Part shown: positions 21,601 through 29,368 of the stretch, piece by piece
Position numbering within the stretch: position 1 is the stretch's first letter
Layout: every line of letters begins with the position of its first letter
Virus record (IMG/VR): IMGVR_UViG_3300020054_001285
Span: 1 to 33,100 of that record
Source of the DNA: a virus
Length of the DNA stretch: 33,100 bases
Direction: 5' to 3' (one strand)
Notes under the pieces: model-generated
Database searches by the model: none
The model's input: the letters and a program-made list of their open reading frames with translations, nothing else
Told to the model about the DNA's origin: nothing
Program-made: the position numbers and the translations under genes

Positions 21601-21852
21601 TTCTAATGCTGATAAACAGCTTCTGTGGAAAAATGAATCCTTTCTTTCCAAATTTCTATCAATATCACCAAACACTTGTTTAAAGAATGCTGTATCTGGG
21701 ACAAAGACCGGAGTATTGAAAGGTCCTTTTTTCGAGAAACCTACGATTAATCTCGTCTGGTTGGCAGGAATACTTACAACTTGACTCTTATCGAATTCAA
21801 AACGATAAGTACCTGCAGCTTTAAGAGAAGCGATTTTCGGATCTAGTGCCAT
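18649..21852 (-). CDS. 18: Contractile tail sheath protein (gp18-like), enlarged
   Basis: A 1067-aa sheath protein; T4 gp18 is 659 aa. The N-terminal part (FEFDKSQVVSIPANQTRLIVGFSKKGPFNTPVFV) and the C-terminal part (GSWGAFYYPYITVRDLGKNINVPPAAYVSN, then VREVVIYIQDGIEAILKNYLFEFN and the final strand) are the parts of the family that form the contracting lattice. The middle, about residues 330-760, is Ser/Thr/Gly-rich and beta-like and appears to be inserted surface domains. Subunits form six-start helices around the tube and contract on adsorption. A late-type element lies 28 nt upstream. Confidence 0.88.
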   Translation of the reverse strand: MALDPKIASLKAAGTYRFEFDKSQVVSIPANQTRLIVGFSKKGPFNTPVFVPDTAFFKQVFGDIDRNLERKDSFFHRSCLSALERGPILALNLLALDSDDNVDYIKFGTASTPEAQINAGASGEYQKFYNRDKFFYPDSDAFLDNVGANRTTLSSTSTNDLLDFVNLGQNPISVIVKKAANANVAAFNVTVEEWYGAANVPGFLDKDSLISDFMVDIFVIGGDFGGDFSSATPYERFEADPTFQTYFDPTKGIQRKVFTSDATDTKLTEFFNESEVNLIATYTACLIPDFVDLIGNNLFVEKLINADTATTGLFCTVNEDLFSGDFLIDGVAGGIDLIGHNLEYTQATSIQDDVNFLSYGAPIVSDLSYARNAQVVNTATLSSGSISVSTVTDGNIQIQLTGSSGEDMYDAFASMTANDSSAVGSYILGAVSGEYIPVLSVNITTNVVTLVLSGVGSTTTGDFPTAPGTVYTYINESDFNFTVQEYPNTNTGIVGSYGSAMYTAFSNGTLTDGDEAVYEVGGTQYTSFLVFNAAEYGYIHTGVPTTAVDKIAISDPDYYLPVATVTAYEEDGFVNLTPRAQFDLDGTGVFLDSDGTALAANTLGVQTLKGALNLTIDIIADAASEPALKPNQVLISSTSPEAADLVVGNYLLHFEGSIAVPHSRLTRINEVVGGLTINEYPTIPAGTTALLVTCQSEISVTTVSGVKKVELYYPIDEWVDYLNIFTLDGFQLDATKHVPDGSNDRQNAILSGTLSGTNLYKALTDRETINFRYIVDTFGNGIESGSKAIYTQLCNDRKNAFAIINAPSAKDFKNSTDPSFLDATGSLSSRLISTGGDLTKNPTVRYSLPSPTQGGSWGAFYYPYITVRDLGKNINVPPAAYVSNNFIAKYENALPWSLVAGVRRGVVGGTGVVGLELNLDKEDREYLEPFGLNPIVFQSGTGPTIFANKTAQQTPKSALSSINVREVVIYIQDGIEAILKNYLFEFNTAQTRLEIKTLADNFLSTVQNDDGVYDFRNIMDETNNTPEVIDQNVGILDTYIEPVRGMEVLVQRTTILRTGAISTGNFQ

Positions 21853-21880
21853 CTTATATTATTTTTTTTATTTGCTTTTT

Positions 21881-21888
21881 TTATATAT
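21881..21888 (-). promoter_or_regulatory. Candidate late-type promoter (ATATATAA)
   Basis: GGATATATAAAAAAAGC on the minus strand, 28 nt before the sheath ATG. The core and its 3' run (ATATATAAAAAAAGC) are identical to the element at 66-73 before the leftmost gene. Confidence 0.45.
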
Positions 21889-21906
21889 CCACAACATAGA
21901 TACTTT

Positions 21907-23724
21907 TTATACCAGATCATAGATATCATAATTAAGGTTACCACCCTTTGAATCTTTTTCTAGAATTTCATCAATCTTATTTTGAATGTATTCATCAATC
22001 ACATCATAAATCTCTTCTGCAAAATCAGAAAAGTCTAACGTAAAGAAGAATTCTGAGCTATTTATACATGTCATTATAAGATCATCATTACCTAATTGAC
22101 CTGCATAAGATCCATTTGGCATCTTTCCAAATGTTGAGGCTTCATAAACAGTTTTCTTATCCTTAATGATTATTCTATTCTGTGTAATGTACTTCTTAAA
22201 GTTTTGGCAAAATATAGGTTTGTTGTCTTTTTTAACCTTAAGACCAAATTGCTTTGTTCTTGCATCGATACGATGCTTAAACTTAACAACCATTTCCTCA
22301 TCAAAATCATTTCTCTGTGGAAAGACAGTTTCTAATCTCTTAATAACCTCACCACCGAACATATTCCATTCAATAATCATTTTAACATTTTCTGAATAGA
22401 ACATGTCAAATGCAAGAATGTAAATTGCTTTTGCAAATTCTTCAATAGTGTGTTCATTACTTCTAAACCTTCCTACTTGTCTAAGTCTAAAAAAGTCAAC
22501 AAAACTTCCAGGTGATGTAACTTTACCCCAATCCTTTTCATCCATCATCTCAACCTTAAAGATGTTTACAATTGAATAATCTCCACCATTACCTTCAGCT
22601 ATATCAATTGAAAACAAAAAATAATTGGTATCTTCTTCCACTTCTTCCAAATCAAAATCAGGATCCCAAAGTAAACCATCGTAGGCTACATCCTCTTCTT
22701 CAAACGCAGGTAACTCACGATGAACAAACTCTTTTTGGTTATTCTGTAATTTTTTTAGGCTATCCGCGCCTAATAAGAGGGATGAACTTGCAATAAACTG
22801 ATTACCGTATTGTCTATTAAACGCTTCTTCACTTCCTAAGTTTGCAACTTCTTGGCGCATCCATTTTTCATCTCTTCCTGGGACATCCCACCAATCTACC
22901 CGGAATGGAGTATATTCACTTAACCCAGATTCGGCAGCAGAGTAAATATCATAAAACTTATTAAACCCATTAGGTGTACTTGTAATAATAACTTTTGAGT
23001 TTGAAGAAGCGGATACCGTTGGATACACGTTTTCATAAAATGTTTCTACGAAATTTTGAGGAATGTGAGCAAACTCATCCATGAACAGTAAATGAATGGT
23101 AAAACCAATCGCAGCCTTTTTAGTTGTAGTTTGACCAATGATACGACAACCATTATCAAACTTAGAATTAAATACATCCCATTTTAAAACACCTGGCTTC
23201 AAAAAGAAAGGTAAATGTTCAAGGATAGTTTTACCCTTATCAATAATCTCTCTGGTAGTTGCACCCTTATTTGAAAGTACTAATGAATTTTTATCAAAGT
23301 TAAATAATGAATACCATGCAATAAAAATTGAAGAGCATATTGTTTTTCCAACCTGTCTACTTGCTAAACATACATTAAATCTCTCTGCCTGAAACTGTCT
23401 TAGCATATCTTCTTGATATGCTCTAAGCTCAATGGTCTGCAGACCATGATCTGTCATAACAGTACAGTATGTATTTGCAAAATATACAATGTCAGTTGCG
23501 CATTTCTTTATCTCCCTAATTTCATGAGGAGTATAATTAAAAACAATATTACCTTTTCTTAGATTAGGATTACCTTCATAAAAAGGCGTTGCCTTAGGTT
23601 TATATCCTTCTTCTAATGCAAGCATGAGTTGTTCAACCTTTTCACTTGTCCATGAAAATGATTGCTCAGCTTTACCTACACTAAATTCAAATCCTGCGCT
23701 AGGTGCTTGTGGTCTCTGTGGCAT
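21907..23724 (-). CDS. 17: Terminase large subunit (gp17-like)
   Basis: A 605-aa DNA packaging motor, near T4 gp17 (610 aa). Walker A is LASRQVGKT (120-128), Walker B with its catalytic Glu is LLFMDEFAH (D216, E217), and the coupling motif is ITSTPNG (about 247-253). The RNase H-like nuclease domain begins at FSIDIAEGNGGDYS (D374). It pumps DNA into the prohead with ATP and cuts the concatemer. It overlaps the GroES-like gene by 26 nt, so translation of the two is likely linked. No inteins or gaps are visible. Confidence 0.93.
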   Translation of the reverse strand: MPQRPQAPSAGFEFSVGKAEQSFSWTSEKVEQLMLALEEGYKPKATPFYEGNPNLRKGNIVFNYTPHEIREIKKCATDIVYFANTYCTVMTDHGLQTIELRAYQEDMLRQFQAERFNVCLASRQVGKTICSSIFIAWYSLFNFDKNSLVLSNKGATTREIIDKGKTILEHLPFFLKPGVLKWDVFNSKFDNGCRIIGQTTTKKAAIGFTIHLLFMDEFAHIPQNFVETFYENVYPTVSASSNSKVIITSTPNGFNKFYDIYSAAESGLSEYTPFRVDWWDVPGRDEKWMRQEVANLGSEEAFNRQYGNQFIASSSLLLGADSLKKLQNNQKEFVHRELPAFEEEDVAYDGLLWDPDFDLEEVEEDTNYFLFSIDIAEGNGGDYSIVNIFKVEMMDEKDWGKVTSPGSFVDFFRLRQVGRFRSNEHTIEEFAKAIYILAFDMFYSENVKMIIEWNMFGGEVIKRLETVFPQRNDFDEEMVVKFKHRIDARTKQFGLKVKKDNKPIFCQNFKKYITQNRIIIKDKKTVYEASTFGKMPNGSYAGQLGNDDLIMTCINSSEFFFTLDFSDFAEEIYDVIDEYIQNKIDEILEKDSKGGNLNYDIYDLV

Positions 23725-23983
23725 TTTCTTCTATGACGGCAAGAATATGATTTTCGTGAAGGATTTCTAATTCTTCATCGCCAAAAGTATACATCGTACC
23801 CTTACCTAATGTTTTTATTATTGTATCTCCTTTCTTTACATCTACCTCATCAGAGGCGGAAATTACAATAGCTTTTCGGTTATATTTTTCCTCAGGTATA
23901 ATTATTCCACCAGAGGTAACCGTTTCTTGTGGTAGTTCTTTTACAAGAACATACCTATTCTTCATCTTCATTGCTATCGACAT
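23699..23983 (-). CDS. GroES-like co-chaperonin (gp31 analogue)
   Basis: A 94-aa Cpn10-type protein. RYVLVKELPQETVTSGGIIIPE (10-31) covers the first strand and the mobile loop, with III as the hydrophobic tripeptide that touches GroEL (GGIVL in GroES). AIVISAS, DVKKGDTIIKTLGKGTMY, and the ending HENHILAVIE match GroES (DILAIVE). T4 gp31 replaces host GroES to fold the capsid protein gp23. Unlike diverged gp31, this one is recognisable by eye, so it may be a more recent host acquisition. Nested between TerS and TerL with overlaps of 29 and 26 nt. Starts at M5 or M7 are also possible. Confidence 0.85.
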   Translation of the reverse strand: MSIAMKMKNRYVLVKELPQETVTSGGIIIPEEKYNRKAIVISASDEVDVKKGDTIIKTLGKGTMYTFGDEELEILHENHILAVIEENATETTST

Positions 23984-24566
23984 CTTGAATATCTTCTTCG
24001 TTAATAGTATCTTGTAAGGCTCTCATTAAATCTTTCGTACCTCTAGATTTAATTCCGCCGTTTGATTTATTAGATTGGCTTGTATCAGAACTACCATGAT
24101 ATACATCAATATCCCTAGAAATCTTTTTTGCATTTTCTTCAATCGCAACCATGTACATAGTTTGACTTTTTATGATATCTAATAAAGTTCTCTGTAAATC
24201 ACTAAGTACTTCAAACATTCTAGGGGATACATCACCTTCATTAATTTGATCCATTAAAGCAGTGATAGCATATTCACTATTTTGCATTTGCCGAATAAGC
24301 ATACTTAATGCATATTCATCTAAATCTGCTTTAGCCTTAATATACTCGTGTTCCTCAATTATCTGTTCACTAAGATAAAATTTCAAAAGATTATTCATAA
24401 CCCTTTGAGCTTTACCTTTTGCTTTAACTAATTGAGCCGATTGCGTATTTTCTGCTCTTACCTTTGGTAGCTGAGGAGTTTCGTCCAAACCTGGAACCTC
24501 ATCAGGTAAATCATTTAATAAATCGCCAAGGCTGTCTCTAAACTTATCTTTAGACTCTTCTTTCAT
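23955..24566 (-). CDS. 16: Terminase small subunit (gp16-like)
   Basis: A 203-aa protein in the position of T4 gp16 (164 aa), just before the large subunit. It has an acidic N-terminal tail, a helical core (QRVMNNLLKFYLSEQIIEEHEYIKAKADLDEYALSMLIRQM), and a second helical hairpin (VLSDLQRTLLDIIKSQTMYMVAIEENAKKI), then an acidic end (EEDIQDVDSNEDEE). The helical hairpins fit the oligomerising core of TerS rings. It selects DNA for packaging and stimulates the large-subunit ATPase. The assignment rests mainly on position and helical pattern. A late-type element is 17 nt upstream. Confidence 0.75.
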   Translation of the reverse strand: MKEESKDKFRDSLGDLLNDLPDEVPGLDETPQLPKVRAENTQSAQLVKAKGKAQRVMNNLLKFYLSEQIIEEHEYIKAKADLDEYALSMLIRQMQNSEYAITALMDQINEGDVSPRMFEVLSDLQRTLLDIIKSQTMYMVAIEENAKKISRDIDVYHGSSDTSQSNKSNGGIKSRGTKDLMRALQDTINEEDIQDVDSNEDEE

Positions 24567-24583
24567 TAATCCCTAAATTTAGA

Positions 24584-24591
24584 TTATATAT
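24584..24591 (-). promoter_or_regulatory. Candidate late-type promoter (ATATATAA)
   Basis: GGAATATATAATC on the minus strand, containing TATAAT, ends 17 nt before the TerS ATG. It would start the TerS-GroES-TerL message. Confidence 0.4.
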
Positions 24592-24597
24592 TCCAGG

Positions 24598-26559
24598 TTA
24601 ACGGGGGTTGGTTTCCCTGTTAAGTAATAATTGAGGAGCTGCATTATCAAGAAGAAGCGATAAATGAGTATCTTTTACTACGTACTGAGATAAAATAAGT
24701 TCTTGTAATTCCTCCTCGATAGGCTTTTTCCAGATCCTAATATTTGTTATGTCTGTTGGGCAGCCTAAAAGTTTCCACTTATTTGAATCAGGTACTGCTA
24801 TTGGGTTATACGTTTTAATTTCACTGAATAACTTATTTAGTATCTGTGTGTCATTAGGATTTATTGAACCAGTGGTTTCCAAAGTATTATAGCCGAATAA
24901 ACTTAACTGTTTAGCAGTGCTATTTAGATTTATTACAAATGCATACCAATCATCTTTATTAAGAATTAATCCTTGCGAAGATAGGTCGTATTTAAAGTAA
25001 GTGTCGCCGATCTTAATAATGAACCAATTAACGGTATATGTAATTGAAACATACTGTGTTGGCGGTAATAGGTCATTTTCATATATCATAAAATTACAGC
25101 TCTTCTCTCTATTAAATCTAGGAGTACCTTGTGTAATGTTATCTACATAAGGAACATCTAAATCTATGCTAGTATTTCCTATTGCAATAATCTTATGAAT
25201 TCCATTATACGATTTAGTACCATTAACTTTGACCCAATCACCAATTGATAATTTTTCAGCGATTTTTTCAGGTAAGCCTGCGGTATTTAGCTTTACCTTT
25301 CCGCTACTATTACTTATTCCTGTAATAAGAACGTTCTGACCAATTGGATTATCATATTGTGGCCTTACCCAAAATGTAAAAGCCCTATCATCGGTTGCAG
25401 ACCACCCTTTATCATATCTGTATTCTACACCTTCTTCTTGTGTGTTTAATGTTTTTAACTGATAATGATATTTAGATATTATAGTCCAATTGTTATAAAC
25501 ATTCTCTTCTTTAATGATTAGCTTCTTATCAAGAATTCTTCTAACATAATCATTTGATTGTGTACCGATAGTGTTGTACTGATTAGGTTTTCTTACATCG
25601 GCAAATTCATCTTCTCTCTCTTCTTTAAACTTATCCTCTACATTAGAAACTAAAGAATCCTTAACATCCTCAATATTTTTGTCAGGGTAGAGAACAGCTG
25701 TTCTTTGTTGATAAGGAACAAGACTTACTCTCCAATATGATCCACTATATAAAAAGTCATCGGCTTCTGCTACTGCATCTACTTCATACATTTTATTCAT
25801 ATACTGTTTAAAGTATAAATAGTCTCTCATCTGAGGTTTTGCCCCAACACCAAACACTCCCTCGAATGCAGATTTAACAATATGAACTTCAAACTGAACT
25901 GGAAAATCCATCATAAGAGGATTAAACTGAATCTCTCTTGTTGGTAATTCATTATCAGGAATCATTATTTTAACCTCAGCGTTTGCAATAACATCAAATA
26001 ATGAATACTCTTTAAGAATAACATCTTTACTTCTTTGGTCAGCGGCAGTCTTAAAATAGTCAACACAGAATCCAAATAGATTAGATGCAACCTGAGATAA
26101 TTGATTATACATTTGTGAAGCCCTAGATAAATCATAAGGATTCCATGAAGTACCACAACAATCAACAACCAGGTTTTGCGCACCTGATAAAGTTTGACCA
26201 TCGCAACATTCTACCTGAGGAACTTTACAAATTACACCCCCATCGGTAACTATTTCAAGTGATATGGACTTAAATTCTAGTGTGCCGTCGCCCACCTGTT
26301 CATACTTATACTGAACCCAAAACGGTTTATTTGGATCTAATAATAAGGCCTCTAGATTCACATTTGTTAAAGGAACCCAATCGGAATATGTGACACCATC
26401 AATACCCCACCTAAATGACTTATTAAAAAACACTGAAGTATCTTCACCAACAGTTACGTCGGAATAAGATATTACTTCAACTACATTTTTATAAGGCTCT
26501 TGTAGGCTTATAAGAATAGCATCGCCATTCTCATTTGTTGTTGTTCCAGTAACTGCCAT
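24598..26559 (-). CDS. Large virion structural protein with LamG-like C-terminal part
   Basis: A 653-aa protein, probably structural. The first 130 residues are beta-rich (FRWGIDGVTYSDWVPLTN, FWVQYKYEQVGDGTLEF), and two CC pairs (VECCDG, VDCCGT) follow. The middle (FQFNPLMMDFPVQFEVHIVK-type, then DFLYSGSYWRVSLVPYQQRTAVL) is unrecognised. From about 380 to 640 the pattern resembles a laminin-G/concanavalin-like lectin fold: FTFWVRPQYDN, WFIIKIGDTYFKYDL, DDWYAFVINLNSTAKQLSLFGY, ITNIRIWKKPIEEEL. The position between the holin-like gene and TerS, where T4 has neck genes 13-15, suggests a neck, whisker or baseplate part. The exact T4 counterpart is uncertain. Confidence 0.6.
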   Translation of the reverse strand: MAVTGTTTNENGDAILISLQEPYKNVVEVISYSDVTVGEDTSVFFNKSFRWGIDGVTYSDWVPLTNVNLEALLLDPNKPFWVQYKYEQVGDGTLEFKSISLEIVTDGGVICKVPQVECCDGQTLSGAQNLVVDCCGTSWNPYDLSRASQMYNQLSQVASNLFGFCVDYFKTAADQRSKDVILKEYSLFDVIANAEVKIMIPDNELPTREIQFNPLMMDFPVQFEVHIVKSAFEGVFGVGAKPQMRDYLYFKQYMNKMYEVDAVAEADDFLYSGSYWRVSLVPYQQRTAVLYPDKNIEDVKDSLVSNVEDKFKEEREDEFADVRKPNQYNTIGTQSNDYVRRILDKKLIIKEENVYNNWTIISKYHYQLKTLNTQEEGVEYRYDKGWSATDDRAFTFWVRPQYDNPIGQNVLITGISNSSGKVKLNTAGLPEKIAEKLSIGDWVKVNGTKSYNGIHKIIAIGNTSIDLDVPYVDNITQGTPRFNREKSCNFMIYENDLLPPTQYVSITYTVNWFIIKIGDTYFKYDLSSQGLILNKDDWYAFVINLNSTAKQLSLFGYNTLETTGSINPNDTQILNKLFSEIKTYNPIAVPDSNKWKLLGCPTDITNIRIWKKPIEEELQELILSQYVVKDTHLSLLLDNAAPQLLLNRETNPR

Positions 26560-26562
26560 TTA

Positions 26563-26820
26563 TTATGAGTTTATTTGCTGATCTTTATCGTTTCTTTTAT
26601 TACCCCAAACTTTATCAACTGAAGCAAATCCTAGACCACCAATACAGATCATCGCAACTGCGTTGACAATTGTTGGTTCTACTGGATATTCAGTGAATAG
26701 GTTAATAAACAGAGCGACACATAGTGATAGACCAGCAGTGATGCCAATAAATCTTTTTGAAGAAGGTGTACCCTTTTCATCTTTCAATAATCCTGTGATC
26801 CAATTAATGATTTTTTTCAT
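26563..26820 (-). CDS. Small two-helix membrane protein, holin candidate
   Basis: An 85-aa protein with a short amphipathic start (MKKIINWITGLLKDEKG), two predicted transmembrane helices (about 26-43, FIGITAGLSLCVALFINLF; and 51-68, IVNAVAMICIGGLGFASV) and a charged tail (GNKRNDKDQQINS). Size, topology and tail fit a class II holin. No endolysin is in the window to support it. It starts behind a late-type element and a small hairpin, and its stop lies 3 nt from the next start. Another small inner-membrane role is possible. Confidence 0.55.
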   Translation of the reverse strand: MKKIINWITGLLKDEKGTPSSKRFIGITAGLSLCVALFINLFTEYPVEPTIVNAVAMICIGGLGFASVDKVWGNKRNDKDQQINS

Positions 26821-26837
26821 GATAAAGACAATTTTAT

Positions 26838-26845
26838 TTATATAT
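26838..26845 (-). promoter_or_regulatory. Candidate late-type promoter (ATATATAAATA)
   Basis: GGAATATATAAATAAAATTG on the minus strand, 17 nt before the holin-like ATG. It includes the complete T4 late box TATAAATA. The short palindrome CCTTATTAAGG lies just upstream. Confidence 0.45.
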
Positions 26846-26848
26846 TCC

Positions 26849-27514
26849 TTAATAAGGAGTATAGTCTGTCTTTACGGTTAGTACAGGGTCGTCTTCCTCT
26901 AACTTTGGATCAATTTGATCAAGAAGATCAAAGGTGTTAATTGTTCCATCTATTTCCAATTGACCAAGAAGATCAAAAAGTAAAGATGCTTTCATATAAA
27001 AATAAGGAGATCTTTCAAGATACTTATTTGGCATTATACCAAATTCAATAATCTTTTTATTGATAATGTCTAAATCTTTTCTATCAAATATCTTAGTAAG
27101 ATCAAATAAACCTTCGTTGATTTTAAAATAAAAGCTCATTATTTCCCTATTCTCAACTTTAATCATTCTTGTGTATTTCTTATCATAAGAAATTTTAAAT
27201 GTAAACCATTCTAAATTAATTAAGCGATCCATAATGGACCACAAGAAATGAATAGTGTTAGGTTTATTATCTGGGCTAGGTGATAATCCGTTGATTAAGA
27301 CTTTTTGTATTTCTCTATGAAGTTTCTTACTACCTTTTACTGCATTTCTAAATGAATCCACCTTTACAGTATATAAGGTAGAATCTTCATTATAATTTTT
27401 ACATTCTTTAAGTACTCTTGAAATTATGATACTATCAATGTAGTCAAATTTATAAAGAGTAAACTCAATGTGTGTAGGAATTCCTAATTCAAAGGTATTA
27501 TCAATCAGCATCAT
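26849..27514 (-). CDS. 221-aa protein of unknown function
   Basis: I do not recognise this protein. It starts MMLIDNTFELGIPTHIEFTLYKFDYI, contains a basic middle (FRNAVKGSKKLHREIQKVLI) and ends acidic (KLEEDDPVLTVKTDYTPY). Helices alternate with strands, and there are no Cys pairs, P-loop or membrane segments. It overlaps the probable gp62 gene by 14 nt and ends just before the holin-like promoter, closing the replication run. A role in replication is suggested by position alone. Confidence 0.55.
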   Translation of the reverse strand: MMLIDNTFELGIPTHIEFTLYKFDYIDSIIISRVLKECKNYNEDSTLYTVKVDSFRNAVKGSKKLHREIQKVLINGLSPSPDNKPNTIHFLWSIMDRLINLEWFTFKISYDKKYTRMIKVENREIMSFYFKINEGLFDLTKIFDRKDLDIINKKIIEFGIMPNKYLERSPYFYMKASLLFDLLGQLEIDGTINTFDLLDQIDPKLEEDDPVLTVKTDYTPY

Positions 27515-27911
27515 TGCCCATCTGTTTTTCTAATATATCTATCGAAGATTGAACTTGAGATGGGTTATGTTTTAGTGCTTCAGTAAACTCACGCTTACCA
27601 ATTTCATTAAATTTCATATATAATTCAACCGCCTTTGGATTAGGTACCCATTCTTTTACTTTAGGCTGTTTCTTTACCTTAGTGTAAATAAAACCAGGAA
27701 CTCTATTAAACTTTGATGAAACCATACGCCATGCTTCTGCTTGGCCAACAGGGTCAATTCTAAGTGTATTAAATAGATTTGCCTGGATAGGAAATTTAAT
27801 ACTCATAAACCGATTTGTCATAAATGAGTTTTTTGACTTATCGTAATTAGTTACCTTATCCCAATGTTCATCCTTACCGAAAAGAACCTTTATGTAATCA
27901 AATAGTTTCAA
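27501..27911 (-). CDS. 62: Probable clamp loader small subunit (gp62-like)
   Basis: A 136-aa protein starting MKLFDYIKVLFGKDEHWDKV and containing SFMTNRFMSIKFPIQANLFNTL and RVPGFIYTKVKKQPK. Small gp62-type subunits in marine T4-like phages share this outline: an LFD start, a short tryptophan segment, F-x-x-NR-x-x-S, then a helical end. It would join gp44 in loading the sliding clamp. The start codon is TTG at 27911, with AAAGGA just upstream; the next ATG would delete the conserved start. TATAAATA lies 9 nt further up. It is two genes downstream of gp44, not adjacent as in T4. Moderate confidence only. Confidence 0.5.
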   Translation of the reverse strand: MKLFDYIKVLFGKDEHWDKVTNYDKSKNSFMTNRFMSIKFPIQANLFNTLRIDPVGQAEAWRMVSSKFNRVPGFIYTKVKKQPKVKEWVPNPKAVELYMKFNEIGKREFTEALKHNPSQVQSSIDILEKQMGNDAD

Positions 27912-27954
27912 ATCCTTTATTATTTATATGAAAATTAATGAAATAGTTTCTGAA

Positions 27955-29175
27955 TTAGAAAATTTTCTTTTGAGATTTTTTATCCTTAATAAATGAAAAG
28001 TCATCATCATCACCGTCGTCGTCTTTAAATATCTTTGATGATACTGCAATACTCTCATCGCTACCGTATGATGTATTTTCCAACAGTGATTTCATAGTTG
28101 AAACTTTTTTAAGTTCCAAAGCGTTATGATTCATTTTAGATTCAACAGAACGGAACATCTCATCTAGGATACCTTCAGGGATAGACTCGGCAGCAAGAAC
28201 CATAAGGTTAACGTTAGACTTTAGATTGGTAATGATCTGTTCTCGGCTCATATGTTTTGCCTTCATTACTCTAATAAGAATATTTGCAAGGTCAGTAATA
28301 TACTCATCATTATAAAGATACATATGAGAAAGTATTCCATGCTTTTCTTTAAATTCAGAAATAATTTCCGTTGCCTTTTTTTCACTAACACCGTATCTAC
28401 GATTTTTAGATACATGCCAATATGCAGGTGGTACGTTGTCTCCTGCATCACCAGTAAGAACTTTACGGAAACGGAATTCTTCTGGATCAACTTCTACAAT
28501 ATTTACCTTTTTCTTTTTAATAAGAGTCTGTAACAGCTTCTTGGCTTGGTTTTCTGGTGAAACAGAAACCTTCATTAAATCAAAGATATCAGTAGTTTCT
28601 TGGTCTTCTTGAGAATCCATCCATTCAGTAAATCCTTGATATGTATATAGCTTTTTATGAGCCGGTGAAAACAGAATAGTATGAGTATTGTTATTTACAC
28701 TCTTATTAACCAATTGGACAAGGTCACGGTCACCGGTAAACATTATAACGGATTTATCGTTAGCCAATGATTCTGTATTCCACGCATACATAAGGTCATC
28801 ACCTTCGGCGCCGTCAACTTTAGATATAATTACGCCGCTCTTAGATATTAGAGAAATAAAATCCTCTGTTACTTTTGAGAAATTTTCCCAGTTAATAGAA
28901 CTGTCTTGTTTACGATTACCTTTATAGTCTGCCTCTGGATAAAAATCCTTACGCCAAGATCTTGAATCTTGGGTCCAAACGATTTTATCAATAAGACCTT
29001 CAAATAACCGAACTTGGTATGCAAAATCTGTTGCCAATTTTTTCATAAAGGCATTAGTGTCATCTTGTGTACCAAGCATTTCTTTTGATTTGCCACGTCT
29101 AGGTAATACATATAACGTTCTAAATAGAAAGTAATTACCATCTATGACAAATGTATGTCTGCCGGTTTTCTTCAT
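27955..29175 (-). CDS. rnh: 5'-3' exonuclease / RNase H of the FEN family (T4 rnh-like)
   Basis: A 406-aa flap-endonuclease-family protein with the metal-site acids in order: FVIDGNYFLFR (D12), YKGNRK with the helical-arch Lys/Arg (84-89), GAEGDDLMY (E124, D126, D127), FTGDRDLVQL (D149, D151) and LTGDAGDNVPP (about 239-249). It removes RNA primers and flaps from lagging-strand fragments. T4 RNase H is 305 aa; about 100 extra residues lie in the middle and at the C-terminus. The end is acidic (KDDDGDDDDFSF) and then KKSQKKIF, a possible clamp- or SSB-contact tail. Confidence 0.87.
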   Translation of the reverse strand: MKKTGRHTFVIDGNYFLFRTLYVLPRRGKSKEMLGTQDDTNAFMKKLATDFAYQVRLFEGLIDKIVWTQDSRSWRKDFYPEADYKGNRKQDSSINWENFSKVTEDFISLISKSGVIISKVDGAEGDDLMYAWNTESLANDKSVIMFTGDRDLVQLVNKSVNNNTHTILFSPAHKKLYTYQGFTEWMDSQEDQETTDIFDLMKVSVSPENQAKKLLQTLIKKKKVNIVEVDPEEFRFRKVLTGDAGDNVPPAYWHVSKNRRYGVSEKKATEIISEFKEKHGILSHMYLYNDEYITDLANILIRVMKAKHMSREQIITNLKSNVNLMVLAAESIPEGILDEMFRSVESKMNHNALELKKVSTMKSLLENTSYGSDESIAVSSKIFKDDDGDDDDFSFIKDKKSQKKIF

Positions 29176-29206
29176 ATTAATGTTTTATTTAGTAAAATAT
29201 AACAAA

Positions 29207-29368
29207 TTAAATGTTATTCTGAAAGCTTCTAAGAAATTCATTTTCCAATTCAATCATAGATGCATTAGGCTTATCTCTCTTCATATGCCAAAAAGCTCTG
29301 ATTGCATTTCCTAATTCATAATTATTAGGAAAGAGTTTAATTAATTGATCTAAAAATTCAGGTGTCAT
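29207..29368 (-). CDS. 53-aa hypothetical protein between gp44 and the 5' nuclease
   Basis: A short ORF, MTPEFLDQLIKLFPNNYELG to RSFQNNI, whose ATG overlaps the gp44 stop as ATGA, so it is likely translated by re-initiation after gp44. It is mostly helical, with the pattern LGNAIRAFWHMKRDKPNASMIELENEFL. No family recognised. It lies where T4 has gene 62, after gene 44, but is far too short to be a complete gp62. It might be a small clamp-loader partner. Confidence 0.55.
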   Translation of the reverse strand: MTPEFLDQLIKLFPNNYELGNAIRAFWHMKRDKPNASMIELENEFLRSFQNNI

